Shown here: positions 31,091 to 40,829 of the stretch, in pieces | Layout: each line of letters opens with the position of its first letter | How positions within the stretch are numbered: the first letter of the stretch is position 1 | Origin: Gordonia namibiensis NBRC 108229 | GTDB taxonomy: Bacteria; Actinomycetota; Actinomycetes; Mycobacteriales; Mycobacteriaceae | Direction of reading: 5' to 3' | Length of the DNA stretch: 64,000 nt | Assembly (NCBI RefSeq): GCF_000298235.1 | Contig: NZ_BAHE01000006.1 | Location: 1 to 64,000 of the forward strand | Made by a program: the position numbers and the translations under genes | The notes under the pieces: generated by a model | What the model was told of the DNA's origin: nothing | Database searches by the model: none | What the model saw: only the letters and a program-made list of their open reading frames with translations

Positions 31091-32457
31091 CAGTTGCCTC
31101 CCCGGGGACGCGGAGTGCTCGACGGCGACGGCTTGGAAGTCGTCGGCTTCGGCTTCGACGTGGTCGGCTTCGGCTTGGTCGTGGCGGCCGAACCGAGCTC
31201 CGGATCGGGATTACCGGGGACCGTGCCGGGTACCGGAGCCTTCTGCAGCTTGTTGTTGCTCATGATGCCGAAGGGCAGGACGGGCAGCATCGGCTCGAGC
31301 ACGCCGTCGGTGATCTGCTTGCCGAGTGCCTCACACTGGCTGATCAGCGGACGAAGCGTGTTGCTGAACTGAGTGGCCTGCGGATTGCCCGGGAGCAACT
31401 GGCCGAGGTCGAGCAGACGGCACTGCGCACCGATCAGGTCCTGCAGATCCGGGATGGTCAGGCGCATCGCCAGGGTCCCCGACTCCGCGTCGTAGGCGTT
31501 GATCAGGTTGCTGATGGTGACCGGCAGGACCGTCAGGATCTCCTTGAGATTGTCCTTGCGGTCGAGCAATGTCTGCGTCGTCGGCTGCAGGTCCTTGACG
31601 GTCTCACCGATCTGCTCGCGGTTGTCGTCGAGGAATCCCGCCACGTCGCCGAGAGCGACGGACAGCTTGTTCAGCGCAGCAGCGAGCTGTTCGCGCTCGC
31701 CCGCGAGGAACTTGTTGAACGACGCCATCTGCGTGTTGAACTGGCGCACCTGGGCGTCGTTCTCGCGCAGTGCGCCGACGAAGGTGTTGAGATTCTTGAC
31801 GGTGTCGAAGAGGTTCCCCCGCGAATCGCTGAGCGTCGTGCTGGCCTTCGACAGGTTCTCGATGGCGGCGCCGAGCTTGTCGCCGTTGCCCTCGAGGTTC
31901 GCGGCACCGGTCGCGACGAGTTCGCTCACCGCACCCTGCCGTCCGGTGCCATCGGTCTTGTTGGCACCGTCGGGACCGAGCGCGTCGGACAGTTCCTTGA
32001 CGCTGGCATAGAGCTCGTCGACCTCGACCGGGACCATGGTCTGGTCCACGCCGAGAGTGATGTCCCGCCCGGCCTTCGGCCCACCGGAGTAGGCGGGGGT
32101 CAGCTGCACGTAGCGGTCGGCGACCACCGAGGGGATCACCTGCACGGCACGGACGTCCTCGGGCAGGGTGATGCCGCGGTCGACGGTCATCGTCACCTTC
32201 ACGGTGTCGCCCTGCGGCGTCACCGAGTCGACCTTGCCCACGGCGACGCCGAGGATGCGGACGTCGGAACCGGAGTAGATACCGACCGACCGCTTGAAGG
32301 TCGCGGTGATCTTGGTGGTCCCCGTCGACGAGAACACCCACCACAATGCGCCGGCGACGACCAGCGCGAGGATCAGTCCGAGGACGAGGGCCACGATGTG
32401 GCGCGGGGTGAACCAGCGGCCGGGACCGGAGGTCTGTGTCAGGTCTGGCGCGGTCAT
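31090..32457 (-). CDS. mceD: Mce-family protein MceD
   Basis: A 455-residue Mce protein. A membrane helix at about 19-41 ([20 protein letters not shown]) precedes the MCE domain ([20 protein letters not shown], then [16 protein letters not shown]). The helical needle follows. The C-terminal 45 residues are a low-complexity Lys/Pro/Thr/Ser tail with repeated KPKPTTS units, typical of the D subunit. Start and stop each overlap a neighbour by one base, so it is tightly coupled. Confidence 0.92.
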   Translation of the reverse strand: MTAPDLTQTSGPGRWFTPRHIVALVLGLILALVVAGALWWVFSSTGTTKITATFKRSVGIYSGSDVRILGVAVGKVDSVTPQGDTVKVTMTVDRGITLPEDVRAVQVIPSVVADRYVQLTPAYSGGPKAGRDITLGVDQTMVPVEVDELYASVKELSDALGPDGANKTDGTGRQGAVSELVATGAANLEGNGDKLGAAIENLSKASTTLSDSRGNLFDTVKNLNTFVGALRENDAQVRQFNTQMASFNKFLAGEREQLAAALNKLSVALGDVAGFLDDNREQIGETVKDLQPTTQTLLDRKDNLKEILTVLPVTISNLINAYDAESGTLAMRLTIPDLQDLIGAQCRLLDLGQLLPGNPQATQFSNTLRPLISQCEALGKQITDGVLEPMLPVLPFGIMSNNKLQKAPVPGTVPGNPDPELGSAATTKPKPTTSKPKPTTSKPSPSSTPRPRGGN

Positions 32458-33542
32458 CAGCCTGCCTCCGTTCCGCCGTTGTTCTGTTCGAGCGTCTTCT
32501 TGTTGGGCGGACGTGTCGTGTTCTGCTGCGGCAGTGCCGGCGGCAGGAGGTTCACGACGGACGACTCGAACCAGCGACCGTTGCCGAGCACGTTGGCGTA
32601 GAGCCGGTAGAACGGCGCCATGTACTTGATCGAATCGTTGAGGTTCTGGTTCTGACGCTGTAGCAGCTCGTTGACGCCCTTCAGCGCGTCGAGTGCCGGT
32701 CCGATCTGTTCCTCGTTGTCACGCACGATCCCGGTGAGCGAGTCGCCGAGGCTCGTCGTGCTGGCCAGCAGCGCGGAGATGGCCTGCTGCCGGTTGTTCA
32801 GTTCGTCGAGCAGCTGTCCCGCGCCGCCGATGAGGCGCACGAACTCCTCGTTGCGATCGGCGAGCAGTTTCGAGGTGTCCTTGGTCGCGGCGAGGAGCTT
32901 CTGCACCTCCTGGTCGCGGCTGGCGATCGTGTTGGACAGACGCGCCAGGCCGTCGAGCGCCGGACCGGTGGTGCCCGCGGTGCCGGAGAAGGCATCGGAG
33001 AGCACCCGCATCGACTCGGCCAGCTGGTCGTTGTCGAAGTCCTCGATCTGGTTCGCCGCAGCCGAGAAGGCTTCGATGACGTCGTACGGGGCGACCGTGT
33101 CGGTCAGCGGGACATCGGGATCGGCGGGTTCGCTGCCGCGCGGGTTCAGCGACAGGTACTTCTGACCGAGGATCGTCTTGATCTGGATCGACGCCTGTGT
33201 CTGGTCACCGATCCAGGTGTTCTCCACCTTGAAGGTGACGTCGACCTTGTCGCCGTTGAGCTTGACGTCGTCGACCTCGCCGACCTTCACACCGGCGACG
33301 CGCACCTCGTTGCCGGGTTTGAGCCCGGCGGCCTCGGAGAACTCCGCGGTGTAGCGGGCTCCCGCACCCAGCAACGGGACGTCGGTCAGGTAGAACGCGC
33401 TGAGTCCCAGCATCATCAGGATCAGGATGCCGATGGCACCGATGCTCACCGGACTGCGTCGACCACCGAACCGGCGATGGGGGTGCTGCTTCGGCGCATC
33501 CGCCTCGGCTGCGTCGTCCTTGTTGTCGTTCTGATCTGCCAT
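32457..33542 (-). CDS. mceC: Mce-family protein MceC
   Basis: A 361-residue Mce protein. A charged cytoplasmic head ([19 protein letters not shown]) and basic [12 protein letters not shown] precede a membrane helix at about 34-52 ([20 protein letters not shown]). The MCE domain reads [20 protein letters not shown], then [19 protein letters not shown]. The needle region follows, and the tail ends [16 protein letters not shown] chose the ATG at 33542 because it lies just after the mceB stop; the frame stays open further upstream but inside mceB. It overlaps mceD by one base. Confidence 0.92.
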   Translation of the reverse strand: MADQNDNKDDAAEADAPKQHPHRRFGGRRSPVSIGAIGILILMMLGLSAFYLTDVPLLGAGARYTAEFSEAAGLKPGNEVRVAGVKVGEVDDVKLNGDKVDVTFKVENTWIGDQTQASIQIKTILGQKYLSLNPRGSEPADPDVPLTDTVAPYDVIEAFSAAANQIEDFDNDQLAESMRVLSDAFSGTAGTTGPALDGLARLSNTIASRDQEVQKLLAATKDTSKLLADRNEEFVRLIGGAGQLLDELNNRQQAISALLASTTSLGDSLTGIVRDNEEQIGPALDALKGVNELLQRQNQNLNDSIKYMAPFYRLYANVLGNGRWFESSVVNLLPPALPQQNTTRPPNKKTLEQNNGGTEAG

Positions 33543-33547
33543 CGTGG

Positions 33548-34630
33548 TCACCCCCCTGGCTTCTCGTCGGCCCAGCAGCGGGTTGCCGCGCTGGTGTAGA
33601 GCACGTGATTGATGTCGGGCAGCGGTACCAGCGGCTGCGTCAACAGCGGCGACTTGCCGGTGCCGGCGACCACGTCGATGCCACACAGATAGAACTGGAA
33701 CCAGGAGCCGAAGGTCGCGGCCCGGCCGATCTTCTGCAGCTTGACCGGCAGGTTGGTCAGCGTCTCCTCGATGTCCTTGTCGCGCTTGTTGATCTGGTCG
33801 GCGAGCGACTTCAGACCGGCGATGTCGCCCTGGATGGACGGACGCGTCGCACCGAGGATGTTCGCCGTGACCGAGGTCAGGTTCGAAACCGAGCTGATCG
33901 CCGAGCCGACCGAACCGCGCTGTGCCGCAAGGCCGGTCACGAGCTTCTCGGTGTTGTCGAGGAGGCTGGTGAACTGCTCGTCGTTGCGGTTGACCGTGTC
34001 GAGCACCTTGGTGAGGTTGCCGATCAGGTCACCGATGACCTTGTCCTTGTCGGCGATCGCGTTCGTCAGGTCCGCGGTGTCGCTGACCAGGCGCGTGATC
34101 GAGCCGCCCTGACCGTCGAAGATCGCGATGATCTGCTCGGTCAGCTTGTTGACGTCCTCGGCCGAGAGCTGCTGGAACAGCGGACGGAAACCGTTGAACA
34201 GTTCGGTGAGGTTCACCGGCGGATGCGTGTCGACCCGGCCCGGCTGTAGTCCGAAGGTGTGACCCTGCCCCACGGTCTTCGTCGGGTCGCCCGCTCCCTG
34301 CTCGAGTCCGAGGTACCGCAGACCGGTGAGGTTGCGGTAGCGGATGTAGAGCTGGGTGCCGTCCGGCAACCGGTCGCGGTCGACGTTGAACGAGACCATC
34401 GCCCGGTTGCGGTCGTAGACCTCGACCTTCTCCACCTGTCCCACGCGAACACCGGCGATACGGACGTCGTCTCCGGAGTTCAACAGGGTGGCGTCGGAGA
34501 AGACGGCCTTGAACTTCGCGTCACCGTCACCACCGGCGTTCGCGATGGTGAGCGCGAGCAGGCTGGTGGTGACCACGGTGACGACCGCGAAGATGATCAG
34601 CTTGACCAGGGGCGCGACGATCGACCTCAT
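33548..34630 (-). CDS. mceB: Mce-family protein MceB
   Basis: A 360-residue Mce protein. The N-terminal membrane helix lies at about 10-30 (LIIFAVVTVVTTSLLALTIA). The MCE domain has FKAVFSDATLLNSGDDVRIA and GVRVGQVEKVEVYDRNRAMV. The helical needle includes LFNGFRPLFQQLSAEDVNKL. The C-terminus is short and contains Cys in FYLCGIDVVAG and RCWADEK, as in other B subunits. It overlaps mceA by four bases. Confidence 0.92.
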   Translation of the reverse strand: MRSIVAPLVKLIIFAVVTVVTTSLLALTIANAGGDGDAKFKAVFSDATLLNSGDDVRIAGVRVGQVEKVEVYDRNRAMVSFNVDRDRLPDGTQLYIRYRNLTGLRYLGLEQGAGDPTKTVGQGHTFGLQPGRVDTHPPVNLTELFNGFRPLFQQLSAEDVNKLTEQIIAIFDGQGGSITRLVSDTADLTNAIADKDKVIGDLIGNLTKVLDTVNRNDEQFTSLLDNTEKLVTGLAAQRGSVGSAISSVSNLTSVTANILGATRPSIQGDIAGLKSLADQINKRDKDIEETLTNLPVKLQKIGRAATFGSWFQFYLCGIDVVAGTGKSPLLTQPLVPLPDINHVLYTSAATRCWADEKPGG

Positions 34631-35958
34631 TTGATGTCGACCTTCGCTCCCTGGAGGGCGCCGCCGGCGATCATCGTGACCCAGGTCGGCACCGACTCCG
34701 GTGTCTCACCGGTGGTCGCGCCGTAGATGACCTGGAGCTGCTTGCGGTAGTCCGGGTCGTCGAACGGGTTGGGCTTGACCGATCCCGCGGGGATGCCGCT
34801 GAACTGCGGCTGCGGGAGCGACTTGACGGTGCGCGGGCCGGCGTTGCGTGACGGCGGCTGGTAGCTGCCGTCGGCGAGGCCGCCACCCGGGTACTGCGGG
34901 AACGGGCGACCGTCCTTGGCGGGCTCGTAGCACACGGCGGGCGGGTCGAGATCCATGAAGCGGGGTTCGTCCTGGTTCGGTAGGTATCGGCCACGGGGGT
35001 TGACGAACTGCAGGTTCACGCGCACGCCGGGGTTCTCGGTGCCCTGACCCACGATGTTGCGTGATTCGGGGACCAGACCCGCGAAGTTGCGGAACGTGCA
35101 GACGAACGTCGGGGACTGCTTGGCCAGCCCGACGAGGAGCTGCTCGGAGTCGACGGCGAGGTCGATCAGGTCGGTGCGGTTCTGGCGGAGCCAACCGGTG
35201 AGGTCATCCGAGGCCACACCGAGGGTCGCGATCAGTGTCCGCAGATCACCCTGGCGTTCGACGATGGTGTTCGACGTGGTGCGGAACGAGTCCAGTGCGT
35301 CGACGACGTCGGGCAGTGCCTGCGAGTAGGTCTGCGAGAAGGTCGCGAGACCCTCGAGGGTGCCCTCGAGGTCGGGCAGGTTCTTGTTGACCTCGCCGAA
35401 GATCTCGTCGAGCTCCTCGAGCGTGGTGCCGAGCTGCTCGCCGCGACCCGACAGCGCCTTCGACAGCGAGGTGAGCGTCGCGTTGAGATCCTGCGGCGGG
35501 ATCGCCTCGAGCACCGGCAGCAGGTCGTCGAACAACTGCTGGACCTCGAGAGCGTTGCCGCTCTTGTCGGTCTCGATGGTCGCGCCATTCTTCAGCGTCG
35601 GACCGTTGTTGTCCTCGGGAACCTGCAGCGCCACGTACCGCTCACCGAAGAGCGTCTTCGGCAGGATGCGCGCGGTGGTCTTGTCGGACAGCTCCGAGGC
35701 CTTGGTCGGATCGAGGCCGAGGATGACCTCCACCGAGCCGTCGGGGGCGGGCTTGACCGCGCGGACCTCGCCGACGATCATGCCGCGCGCCTTCACGTCG
35801 GCGTTCGCGGGGAGCGCGTTGCCGGTGGAGTCGGTCAGCAGGGTGACGTCGGTGAAGTCCTGGAACGTCTTGTTGAACTTGGTGATGGTCGCGGTCAGGA
35901 ACAGTGCGACCACGATGAAGAAGACCAGGCCGAGCAGCCTCTTACGCAGGGTCGACAC
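34627..35958 (-). CDS. mceA: Mce-family protein MceA
   Basis: A 443-residue Mce protein and first needle subunit. After a short basic start (STLRKRLLG) comes a membrane helix (LVFFIVVALFLTATI). The MCE domain has FQDFTDVTLLTDSTGNALPA and ARGMIVGEVRAVKPAPDGSV. The helical region runs to about residue 290. A C-terminal Pro/Gly-rich part includes a conserved Cys in DLDPPAVCYEPAKDGRP. The GTG start at 35958 follows the yrbEB stop by two bases. The substrate (fatty acid, sterol or mycolate) cannot be told from the sequence. Confidence 0.92.
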   Translation of the reverse strand: MSTLRKRLLGLVFFIVVALFLTATITKFNKTFQDFTDVTLLTDSTGNALPANADVKARGMIVGEVRAVKPAPDGSVEVILGLDPTKASELSDKTTARILPKTLFGERYVALQVPEDNNGPTLKNGATIETDKSGNALEVQQLFDDLLPVLEAIPPQDLNATLTSLSKALSGRGEQLGTTLEELDEIFGEVNKNLPDLEGTLEGLATFSQTYSQALPDVVDALDSFRTTSNTIVERQGDLRTLIATLGVASDDLTGWLRQNRTDLIDLAVDSEQLLVGLAKQSPTFVCTFRNFAGLVPESRNIVGQGTENPGVRVNLQFVNPRGRYLPNQDEPRFMDLDPPAVCYEPAKDGRPFPQYPGGGLADGSYQPPSRNAGPRTVKSLPQPQFSGIPAGSVKPNPFDDPDYRKQLQVIYGATTGETPESVPTWVTMIAGGALQGAKVDIK

Positions 35959-35960
35959 GC

Positions 35961-36842
35961 CTAACCTCCCACTCTGACCGTCGTGGTGGTGCCCCAGATG
36001 GCGAGTCCCAGGAAGAAGTCGAGGACCGCGATGAGGACCAATGCCGCTCGGACCGCGTGACCGACGGCCACGCCGACACCTGCCGGACCACCGGATGCGT
36101 AGTAGCCGTAGTAGCAGTGCACCAGGATGATCACGAAGGCGAAGACCAGCACCTTGCCGAACGACCAGAGCACGTCGGCCGGTGGCAGGAACAGGTTGAA
36201 GTAGTGGTCATAGGAGCCGCCGGACTGCCCGTTGAAGACAGTCGTCACCACTCGCGACGCGAGATACGCCGACAGCAGACCCAGCACGTACAGCGGGATG
36301 ACGGCGATGAAGCCGGCGATCACGCGGGTCGACACCAGGAACGGGATCGACGGCACGGCCATCGTCTCGAGGGCGTCGATCTCCTCGGAGATGCGCATGG
36401 CGCCGAGCTGCGCGGTGAAGCCACAGCCGACAGTCGCGGACAGGGCGAGGCCGGCCACGAGGGGCGCCACCTCACGGGTGTTCACGTAGGCCGAGAGGAA
36501 GCCGGTCAGGGCCTGCGACCCGATCTGGTCGAGCGCGGCGTAACCCTGCAGGCCGACGACGACGCCGGTGAAACCCGACATCAGCACCATCACGCCGATG
36601 GTGCCGCCGATGACCGCGAGTCCGCCCGAGCCGAAGGCGACTTCGGCGAGCAGGCGCATGACCTCACGGGTGTAGTGCACCAGCGTCTTCGGCATCCACG
36701 CGAGGGTGCGGCCGTAGAACGACATCTGCTCGCCGGCACCGTCGAGCACCTTGAGTGGTTTGCCCAGCTGTTTGCGGGCCTCGTACATGTAGTACTCGGG
36801 CCTGCTCTTGGCGATCGTCACGCCACCGCCACCATCGGTCAC
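35961..36842 (-). CDS. yrbEB: YrbEB permease of the Mce transporter
   Basis: A 293-residue integral membrane protein of the MlaE family, one of two inner-membrane permeases of an Mce transporter. Five or so hydrophobic segments are visible. The MlaE signature EEIDALETMAVPSIPFLV (about residue 145) is the loop thought to contact the ATPase. A longer extracytoplasmic loop contains GQSGGSYDHYFNLFLPPADV. It has a roughly 60-residue cytoplasmic N-terminus. It sits two bases from both neighbours in the operon. Confidence 0.93.
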   Translation of the reverse strand: MTDGGGGVTIAKSRPEYYMYEARKQLGKPLKVLDGAGEQMSFYGRTLAWMPKTLVHYTREVMRLLAEVAFGSGGLAVIGGTIGVMVLMSGFTGVVVGLQGYAALDQIGSQALTGFLSAYVNTREVAPLVAGLALSATVGCGFTAQLGAMRISEEIDALETMAVPSIPFLVSTRVIAGFIAVIPLYVLGLLSAYLASRVVTTVFNGQSGGSYDHYFNLFLPPADVLWSFGKVLVFAFVIILVHCYYGYYASGGPAGVGVAVGHAVRAALVLIAVLDFFLGLAIWGTTTTVRVGG

Positions 36843-36844
36843 GT

Positions 36845-37651
36845 CTAGCTCCCCTTCGGCGGAACGATCTGCAGGTAGACCGCAGTGATGATCAGGTTGG
36901 CGAGGAACAGCAGCAGGAAGGTGATGACGACGCTCTGGTTGACGGCGTCACCCACGCCCTTCGGCCCGCCCTTGGGGTTGAGCCCCTTATAGGAGGCGAC
37001 GACGCCGGCCAGCACACCGAAGATGGCTGCCTTCAGCGTCGAGACGTAGAGGTCGGGCAACTGGGCGAGGGCACCGAACGACGCCAGGTAGGCGCCCGGG
37101 GTGCCACCCTGCACCACCACGTTGAAGAAGTAACCACCACCGATGCCGATGACGGCGACGAGGCCGTTGAGCAGCATCGCGACCAGGACCATGGCCAGCA
37201 CACGCGGGACCACGAGACGCTGGATCGGGTTGATGCCCAGCACCTCCATGGCGTCGATCTCCTCACGGATGGTGCGCGAACCGAGGTCGGCGGCGACCGC
37301 CGATCCGGCCGCACCCGCGATGAGCAGCGAGGTCACCAGTGGCGACCCCTGCTGGATGACGACCAGCACGCTGGCCGCACCGGTGTACGACTCGGCACCG
37401 AGCTGTTTGATCAGCGAGCCCGTCTGCAAGGAGACGATGGCGCCGAAGGGAATCGCGATCAGGGCGGTGGGCAGGATCGTCACACTGGCGATGAACCACG
37501 CCTGCTGGATGAACTCCCGCCACTGGAACGGCCGCACAAAGGTCTGGCGTGCAACATCGACGAAGAGCTGAACAATATTGCCGGTCTGGGCGAGTGCACC
37601 TGTTCCGGCCTGCGCGATTCGGTCGACGCCACGCGTGGTGGCATTCGTCAT
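36845..37651 (-). CDS. yrbEA: YrbEA permease of the Mce transporter
   Basis: A 268-residue MlaE-family permease, partner of YrbEB. Hydrophobic segments include IASVTILPTALIAIPFGAIV and LAMVLVAMLLNGLVAVIGIG. The coupling-loop motif reads REEIDAMEVLGINPIQRLVV (about 130-150). It has the short N-terminus and ends IVPPKGS, like mycobacterial YrbE-A subunits. It starts two bases after the mceG stop, so ATPase and permease are made together. Confidence 0.93.
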   Translation of the reverse strand: MTNATTRGVDRIAQAGTGALAQTGNIVQLFVDVARQTFVRPFQWREFIQQAWFIASVTILPTALIAIPFGAIVSLQTGSLIKQLGAESYTGAASVLVVIQQGSPLVTSLLIAGAAGSAVAADLGSRTIREEIDAMEVLGINPIQRLVVPRVLAMVLVAMLLNGLVAVIGIGGGYFFNVVVQGGTPGAYLASFGALAQLPDLYVSTLKAAIFGVLAGVVASYKGLNPKGGPKGVGDAVNQSVVITFLLLFLANLIITAVYLQIVPPKGS

Positions 37652-37653
37652 CC

Positions 37654-38892
37654 CTAGATGGTCCGCCCTTCGTTCCCGTCAGCAGCACGATGACTGGGCT
37701 TGGTCAGTGCGTCGCCGCCACCGGGCGTCTGCCACTGCTCGGTCGGCGCATCGCTGCCGCCGTAGTCGATGACGTCGGTCTTGGGGTCGGCGACGGCCAC
37801 GTTCCCGTCCGAGGCCTTGGTCCATTCGTTGTCGCCCGAATTTCCGTGGCGCCCGCCGCCCTCGTTGGCCATGCCCTCGGCGTGCGCGCGGCTCTCGGCG
37901 CGGATCTGGTCTTCCTGCTCCTGGCTGCGCAGGATCGCCTCCTGCGCATTTTTCGGCAGGTCGGGCAGCATCGCGTGGACGCGCTCACGGTGACGGGCGA
38001 CGGCCTTGCGCTCGGGCATACCCGGATTGGGCTGGACCTGCGGGATGATCTCGGTGAAGTCCTCCTTGGTGCCACCACCGGAGATACCCGCGGCCTGCAT
38101 GGCCTCTTCCTGCTTCTGGACGGCCTCGTCCTTCTCCTCGGACATGCCGATCGGACCGAAACGGTCACCGGAGAGGAACTGCTTGACCACCGGCTGCTCC
38201 GAGGTCAGCAGCTGCTCGCGCGGACCGAACATCACCAGTTCCTTGCGGAAGAGCATGCCGATGTTGTCCGGGATCGTACGAGCGATGTTGATGTTGTGCG
38301 TCACGATCAGGATCGTCGCGTCGATCTGCGCGTTGATGTCGATCAACAGCTGCGAGATGTAGGCGGTACGAACCGGATCCAGACCCGAGTCCGGCTCGTC
38401 GCACAGAATGATCTGGGGATCGAGAACGAGGGCGCGGGCCAGGCCTGCGCGCTTGCGCATACCGCCGGAGATCTCGCCGGGGAGCTTGTCCTCGGCACCG
38501 GTCAGACCGACCAGGTCGATCTTCTCCATGACGATGTCGCGGACCTCGTTCTCCTTCTTCTTCGTGTGCTCACGAAGGGGGAACGCGATGTTGTCGAACA
38601 GGCTCATCGAACCGAACAGCGCACCGTCCTGGAACAGGACGCCGAACAGCTTGCGGATCTCGTAGAGCTCCTTCGCCGAGCACTGCGTGATGTCGGTGCC
38701 GTCGATGATCACCGAGCCCTGCTCGGGATGCAGCAGACCGATCAAGGTCTTCAAGAACACCGACTTACCCGTACCCGACGGTCCGAGCAGTGCGGAGACC
38801 TCTCCCTCCGGAAGGGTCAGAGTGACATCACGCCAAATGTTCTGAGATCCGAACGACTTGGTGAGCCCCTCGACACTGACCTCTACACCCAC
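37654..38892 (-). CDS. mceG: MceG (Mkl/MlaF-like) ATPase of the Mce transporter
   Basis: ABC ATPase that powers the Mce system, about 412 residues. Walker A is GPSGTGKS, the signature is SGGMRKR, Walker B with catalytic Glu is IILCDEPDSG, and the H-loop is VTHN. The YrbE-type Mce ATPases share LFQDGALFGSMSLFDN. After about residue 250 it has a roughly 160-residue charged tail (EEKDEAVQKQEEAMQAAG), longer than that of mycobacterial Mkl (359 residues in all). The GTG at 38892 is chosen because GGAGG lies five bases upstream. It is the first gene of the operon, whereas in M. tuberculosis mkl stands apart from all mce operons. Confidence 0.93.
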   Translation of the reverse strand: MGVEVSVEGLTKSFGSQNIWRDVTLTLPEGEVSALLGPSGTGKSVFLKTLIGLLHPEQGSVIIDGTDITQCSAKELYEIRKLFGVLFQDGALFGSMSLFDNIAFPLREHTKKKENEVRDIVMEKIDLVGLTGAEDKLPGEISGGMRKRAGLARALVLDPQIILCDEPDSGLDPVRTAYISQLLIDINAQIDATILIVTHNINIARTIPDNIGMLFRKELVMFGPREQLLTSEQPVVKQFLSGDRFGPIGMSEEKDEAVQKQEEAMQAAGISGGGTKEDFTEIIPQVQPNPGMPERKAVARHRERVHAMLPDLPKNAQEAILRSQEQEDQIRAESRAHAEGMANEGGGRHGNSGDNEWTKASDGNVAVADPKTDVIDYGGSDAPTEQWQTPGGGDALTKPSHRAADGNEGRTI

Positions 38893-38973
38893 AACTTCCT
38901 CCAGACGTTCGCTGCCCCCGAGAGCGGCCACGGTGTGGCCGCACACCAGCCGGTGGCATTTGTGGTTGGGGTC

Positions 38974-39001
38974 ACTGTAACCGACCAGAGTCCACCCACA
39001 A
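38974..39001 (-). promoter_or_regulatory. Predicted mce operon promoter
   Basis: TTGTGG (39001-38996), a 16-bp spacer and TACAGT (38979-38974) on the minus strand, about 80 bp upstream of the mceG GTG. The stretch 38893-39275 holds no credible gene. It also contains a 16-bp palindrome (GAGTCGC-AC-GCGACTC, 39203-39218). Confidence 0.5.
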
Positions 39002-39275
39002 CGCGACCGGAGCTACTCAGCGTTGACGACGAGGAAGCTACCAACCGGTAACCCCCGCCGCGTCGATGACATTAGCGGATGGAACGAAGTGAGGGAAGTC
39101 GGACATAACCACCCCCTGTGACGCCCGACGCAGAGTCGCAGGTCACTCGGGTGGACGCCGTTTCGACTGTGCGACATCGACCGAAGTCGTTGGGCCGGAA
39201 TGGAGTCGCACGCGACTCACGTCGGGAGACGGACGTCCACGAAGCGCACCAACCATCCCCCGAAGTACGGTCCGG

Positions 39276-39663
39276 TCAGGCCGCGAGGAGTCCGGCAGTC
39301 ACCAACCAAGGCCGAATTGATTCGACCAACTCTCCGCGTTCCAGAGTGGACCAGGTCCAGCGGATCACCATGATTCCTTGCGCCCGTAGCGCGTCCTCTC
39401 GCTTCTTCTCGCGGATCAACGCTGCGGCCGCAGTCTCCTCCCGGGCGCAGCAGCCGACCATACTTCTGCAGGCCGTCGAACTCACCGACGACTCGGCCGT
39501 CCCAGTCGAAGTCCGACCTCGCTTCCCCACCGGGGATCTGGAACGTGTGCTGGAGACGAGGCAGCGGCAGCCCGGCCGCGATCATCTGCGCACCACTCCA
39601 CGATTCCCCGACGCTCTCCGACCGGGCGTCGGCGAGGGCGAGAGCGCGACGAGCGGTACCCAT
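39276..39663 (-). pseudogene. Truncated, frameshifted DUF559-type nuclease-like remnant
   Basis: Two frames together encode the C-terminal half of a protein of the DUF559 family. The first frame reads AAGLPLPRLQHTFQIPGGEA, then DFDWDGRVVGEFDGLQKYGR and LLRPG. The next frame continues ETAAAALIREKKREDALRAQ, GIMVIRWTWSTLERGELVES and then the stop. The break is one extra base in GGAGGAG at about 39436-39441. The N-terminal half, about 170 residues in full-length relatives, is missing. A relative of the same superfamily lies at 15349. It sits between rplL and the mce promoter. Confidence 0.75.
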
Positions 39664-39709
39664 GTTCGCCCCGCTCGTGCGACATCAATCCAGATCCCCG
39701 AACGACAAC

Positions 39710-39741
39710 GAACCCGGGACAGCAAACGCTGTCCCGGGCTC
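39710..39741 (-). terminator. Hairpin terminator after rplL
   Basis: An 11-bp perfect stem (39713-39723 and 39728-39738) with a four-base loop. It lies 25 bp beyond the rplL stop. There is no long U-run, as is usual in actinobacteria. Confidence 0.8.
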
Positions 39742-39762
39742 GTGGAGTCGAGTAAAAGAGTC

Positions 39763-40152
39763 TTACTTGACGGAAACCTTGGCGCCGGCCTCTTCGAGCT
39801 TGGCCTTGGCAGCCTCGGCGGCCTCCTTGTCGACCTTCTCCAGGAGAGCCTTCGGAGCACCCTCGACGAGGTCCTTGGCTTCCTTCAGGCCCAGACCCGA
39901 GACGACCTCGCGGACGACCTTGATGACCTGGATCTTCTTGTCGCCGGCACCTTCGAGGATGACGTCGAACTCGTCCTGCTCGGCAGCAGCCTCGGCGCCA
40001 CCGGCAGCCGGTGCGCCTGCAGCGGCAACGGCGACCGGAGCGGCCGCGGTGACCTCGAAGACCTCTTCGAACTTCTTCACGAAATCGCTGAGCTCCAGCA
40101 GGGTCAGTTCCTTGAACTGCTCGATGAGCTCGTCAGCGGTGAGCTTCGCCAT
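39763..40152 (-). CDS. rplL: 50S ribosomal protein L7/L12
   Basis: Stalk protein of the large ribosomal subunit, 129 residues. The N-terminal dimerisation helices ([20 protein letters not shown]) are joined by an Ala/Gly-rich hinge to the factor-binding C-terminal domain, with [20 protein letters not shown] and [20 protein letters not shown]. It recruits EF-Tu, EF-G and other GTPases. It follows rplJ by 81 bp and ends at a hairpin terminator. Confidence 0.98.
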   Translation of the reverse strand: MAKLTADELIEQFKELTLLELSDFVKKFEEVFEVTAAAPVAVAAAGAPAAGGAEAAAEQDEFDVILEGAGDKKIQVIKVVREVVSGLGLKEAKDLVEGAPKALLEKVDKEAAEAAKAKLEEAGAKVSVK

Positions 40153-40233
40153 GGTGGCGTCCTTCCTGTAAGTCCCCGTACGGGGTTGGTGTGCATCCCC
40201 GTACGGTCCGGGGACTGGCTGTGGTGCGGCGAG

Positions 40234-40758
40234 TTATTCGCCGGCTTCGTTCTTCTTCTCCTGCAGGGCCGCTGCGAGACGCGCGACCTGCGATGCCGGC
40301 TGGTTGAACAGACCGGCTGCCTTAGCCAAGTTGCCCTTCATGGCGCCGGCGAGCTTGGCCAGCAAGACCTCACGGGTCTCAAGGTCGGCGATCTGCTCGA
40401 TCTCGGCAACGGACAGCGCGCGGCCGTCCATGTACCCGCCCTTGATGACCAGAGCCTTGTTGTCCTTGGCGAACGTCTTGATCGCCTTCGCGGCCACAAC
40501 CGGCTCACCTTCGATGAAGGCGATGGCGGTCGGACCGGTGAACAGCTCGTCGAGCCCTTCCACGCCCGCATCAGCTGCGGCACGCTTCACCAGGGTGTTC
40601 TTGGCGACGGAGTAGGTTGCACCCTCACCGAGGGAACGTCGCAGCTGGGAGATCTGGGTGACGGTGAGTCCACGGTATTCCGTGACCACTGCCGCCGTGG
40701 AGCCCTTGAACTGCTCTGCGATCTCCGCAACAGCGGCGACCTTTTCGGACTTGGCCAT
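40234..40758 (-). CDS. rplJ: 50S ribosomal protein L10
   Basis: Base of the ribosomal stalk, 174 residues, binding 23S rRNA with its N-terminal domain and L7/L12 dimers with its C-terminal helix. Typical motifs are [39 protein letters not shown] and the end [15 protein letters not shown]. The ATG at 40758 has GGAGAGGAGG upstream. A hairpin in the leader (40844-40870) suggests transcriptional or autogenous control, as for L10 operons elsewhere. Confidence 0.97.
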   Translation of the reverse strand: MAKSEKVAAVAEIAEQFKGSTAAVVTEYRGLTVTQISQLRRSLGEGATYSVAKNTLVKRAAADAGVEGLDELFTGPTAIAFIEGEPVVAAKAIKTFAKDNKALVIKGGYMDGRALSVAEIEQIADLETREVLLAKLAGAMKGNLAKAAGLFNQPASQVARLAAALQEKKNEAGE

Positions 40759-40829
40759 ACTTCGCCTCCTCTCCTCGTCACTTGAGTTGGTCGGGTTCAA
40801 CTGAGCGACGGGCCGTGGAGGCGATCGAC

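Noticed and set aside
39118-40785. A 555-codon plus-strand frame spanning rplL, rplJ and the remnant
   Set aside because: It runs antisense to two certain ribosomal protein genes and a terminator.
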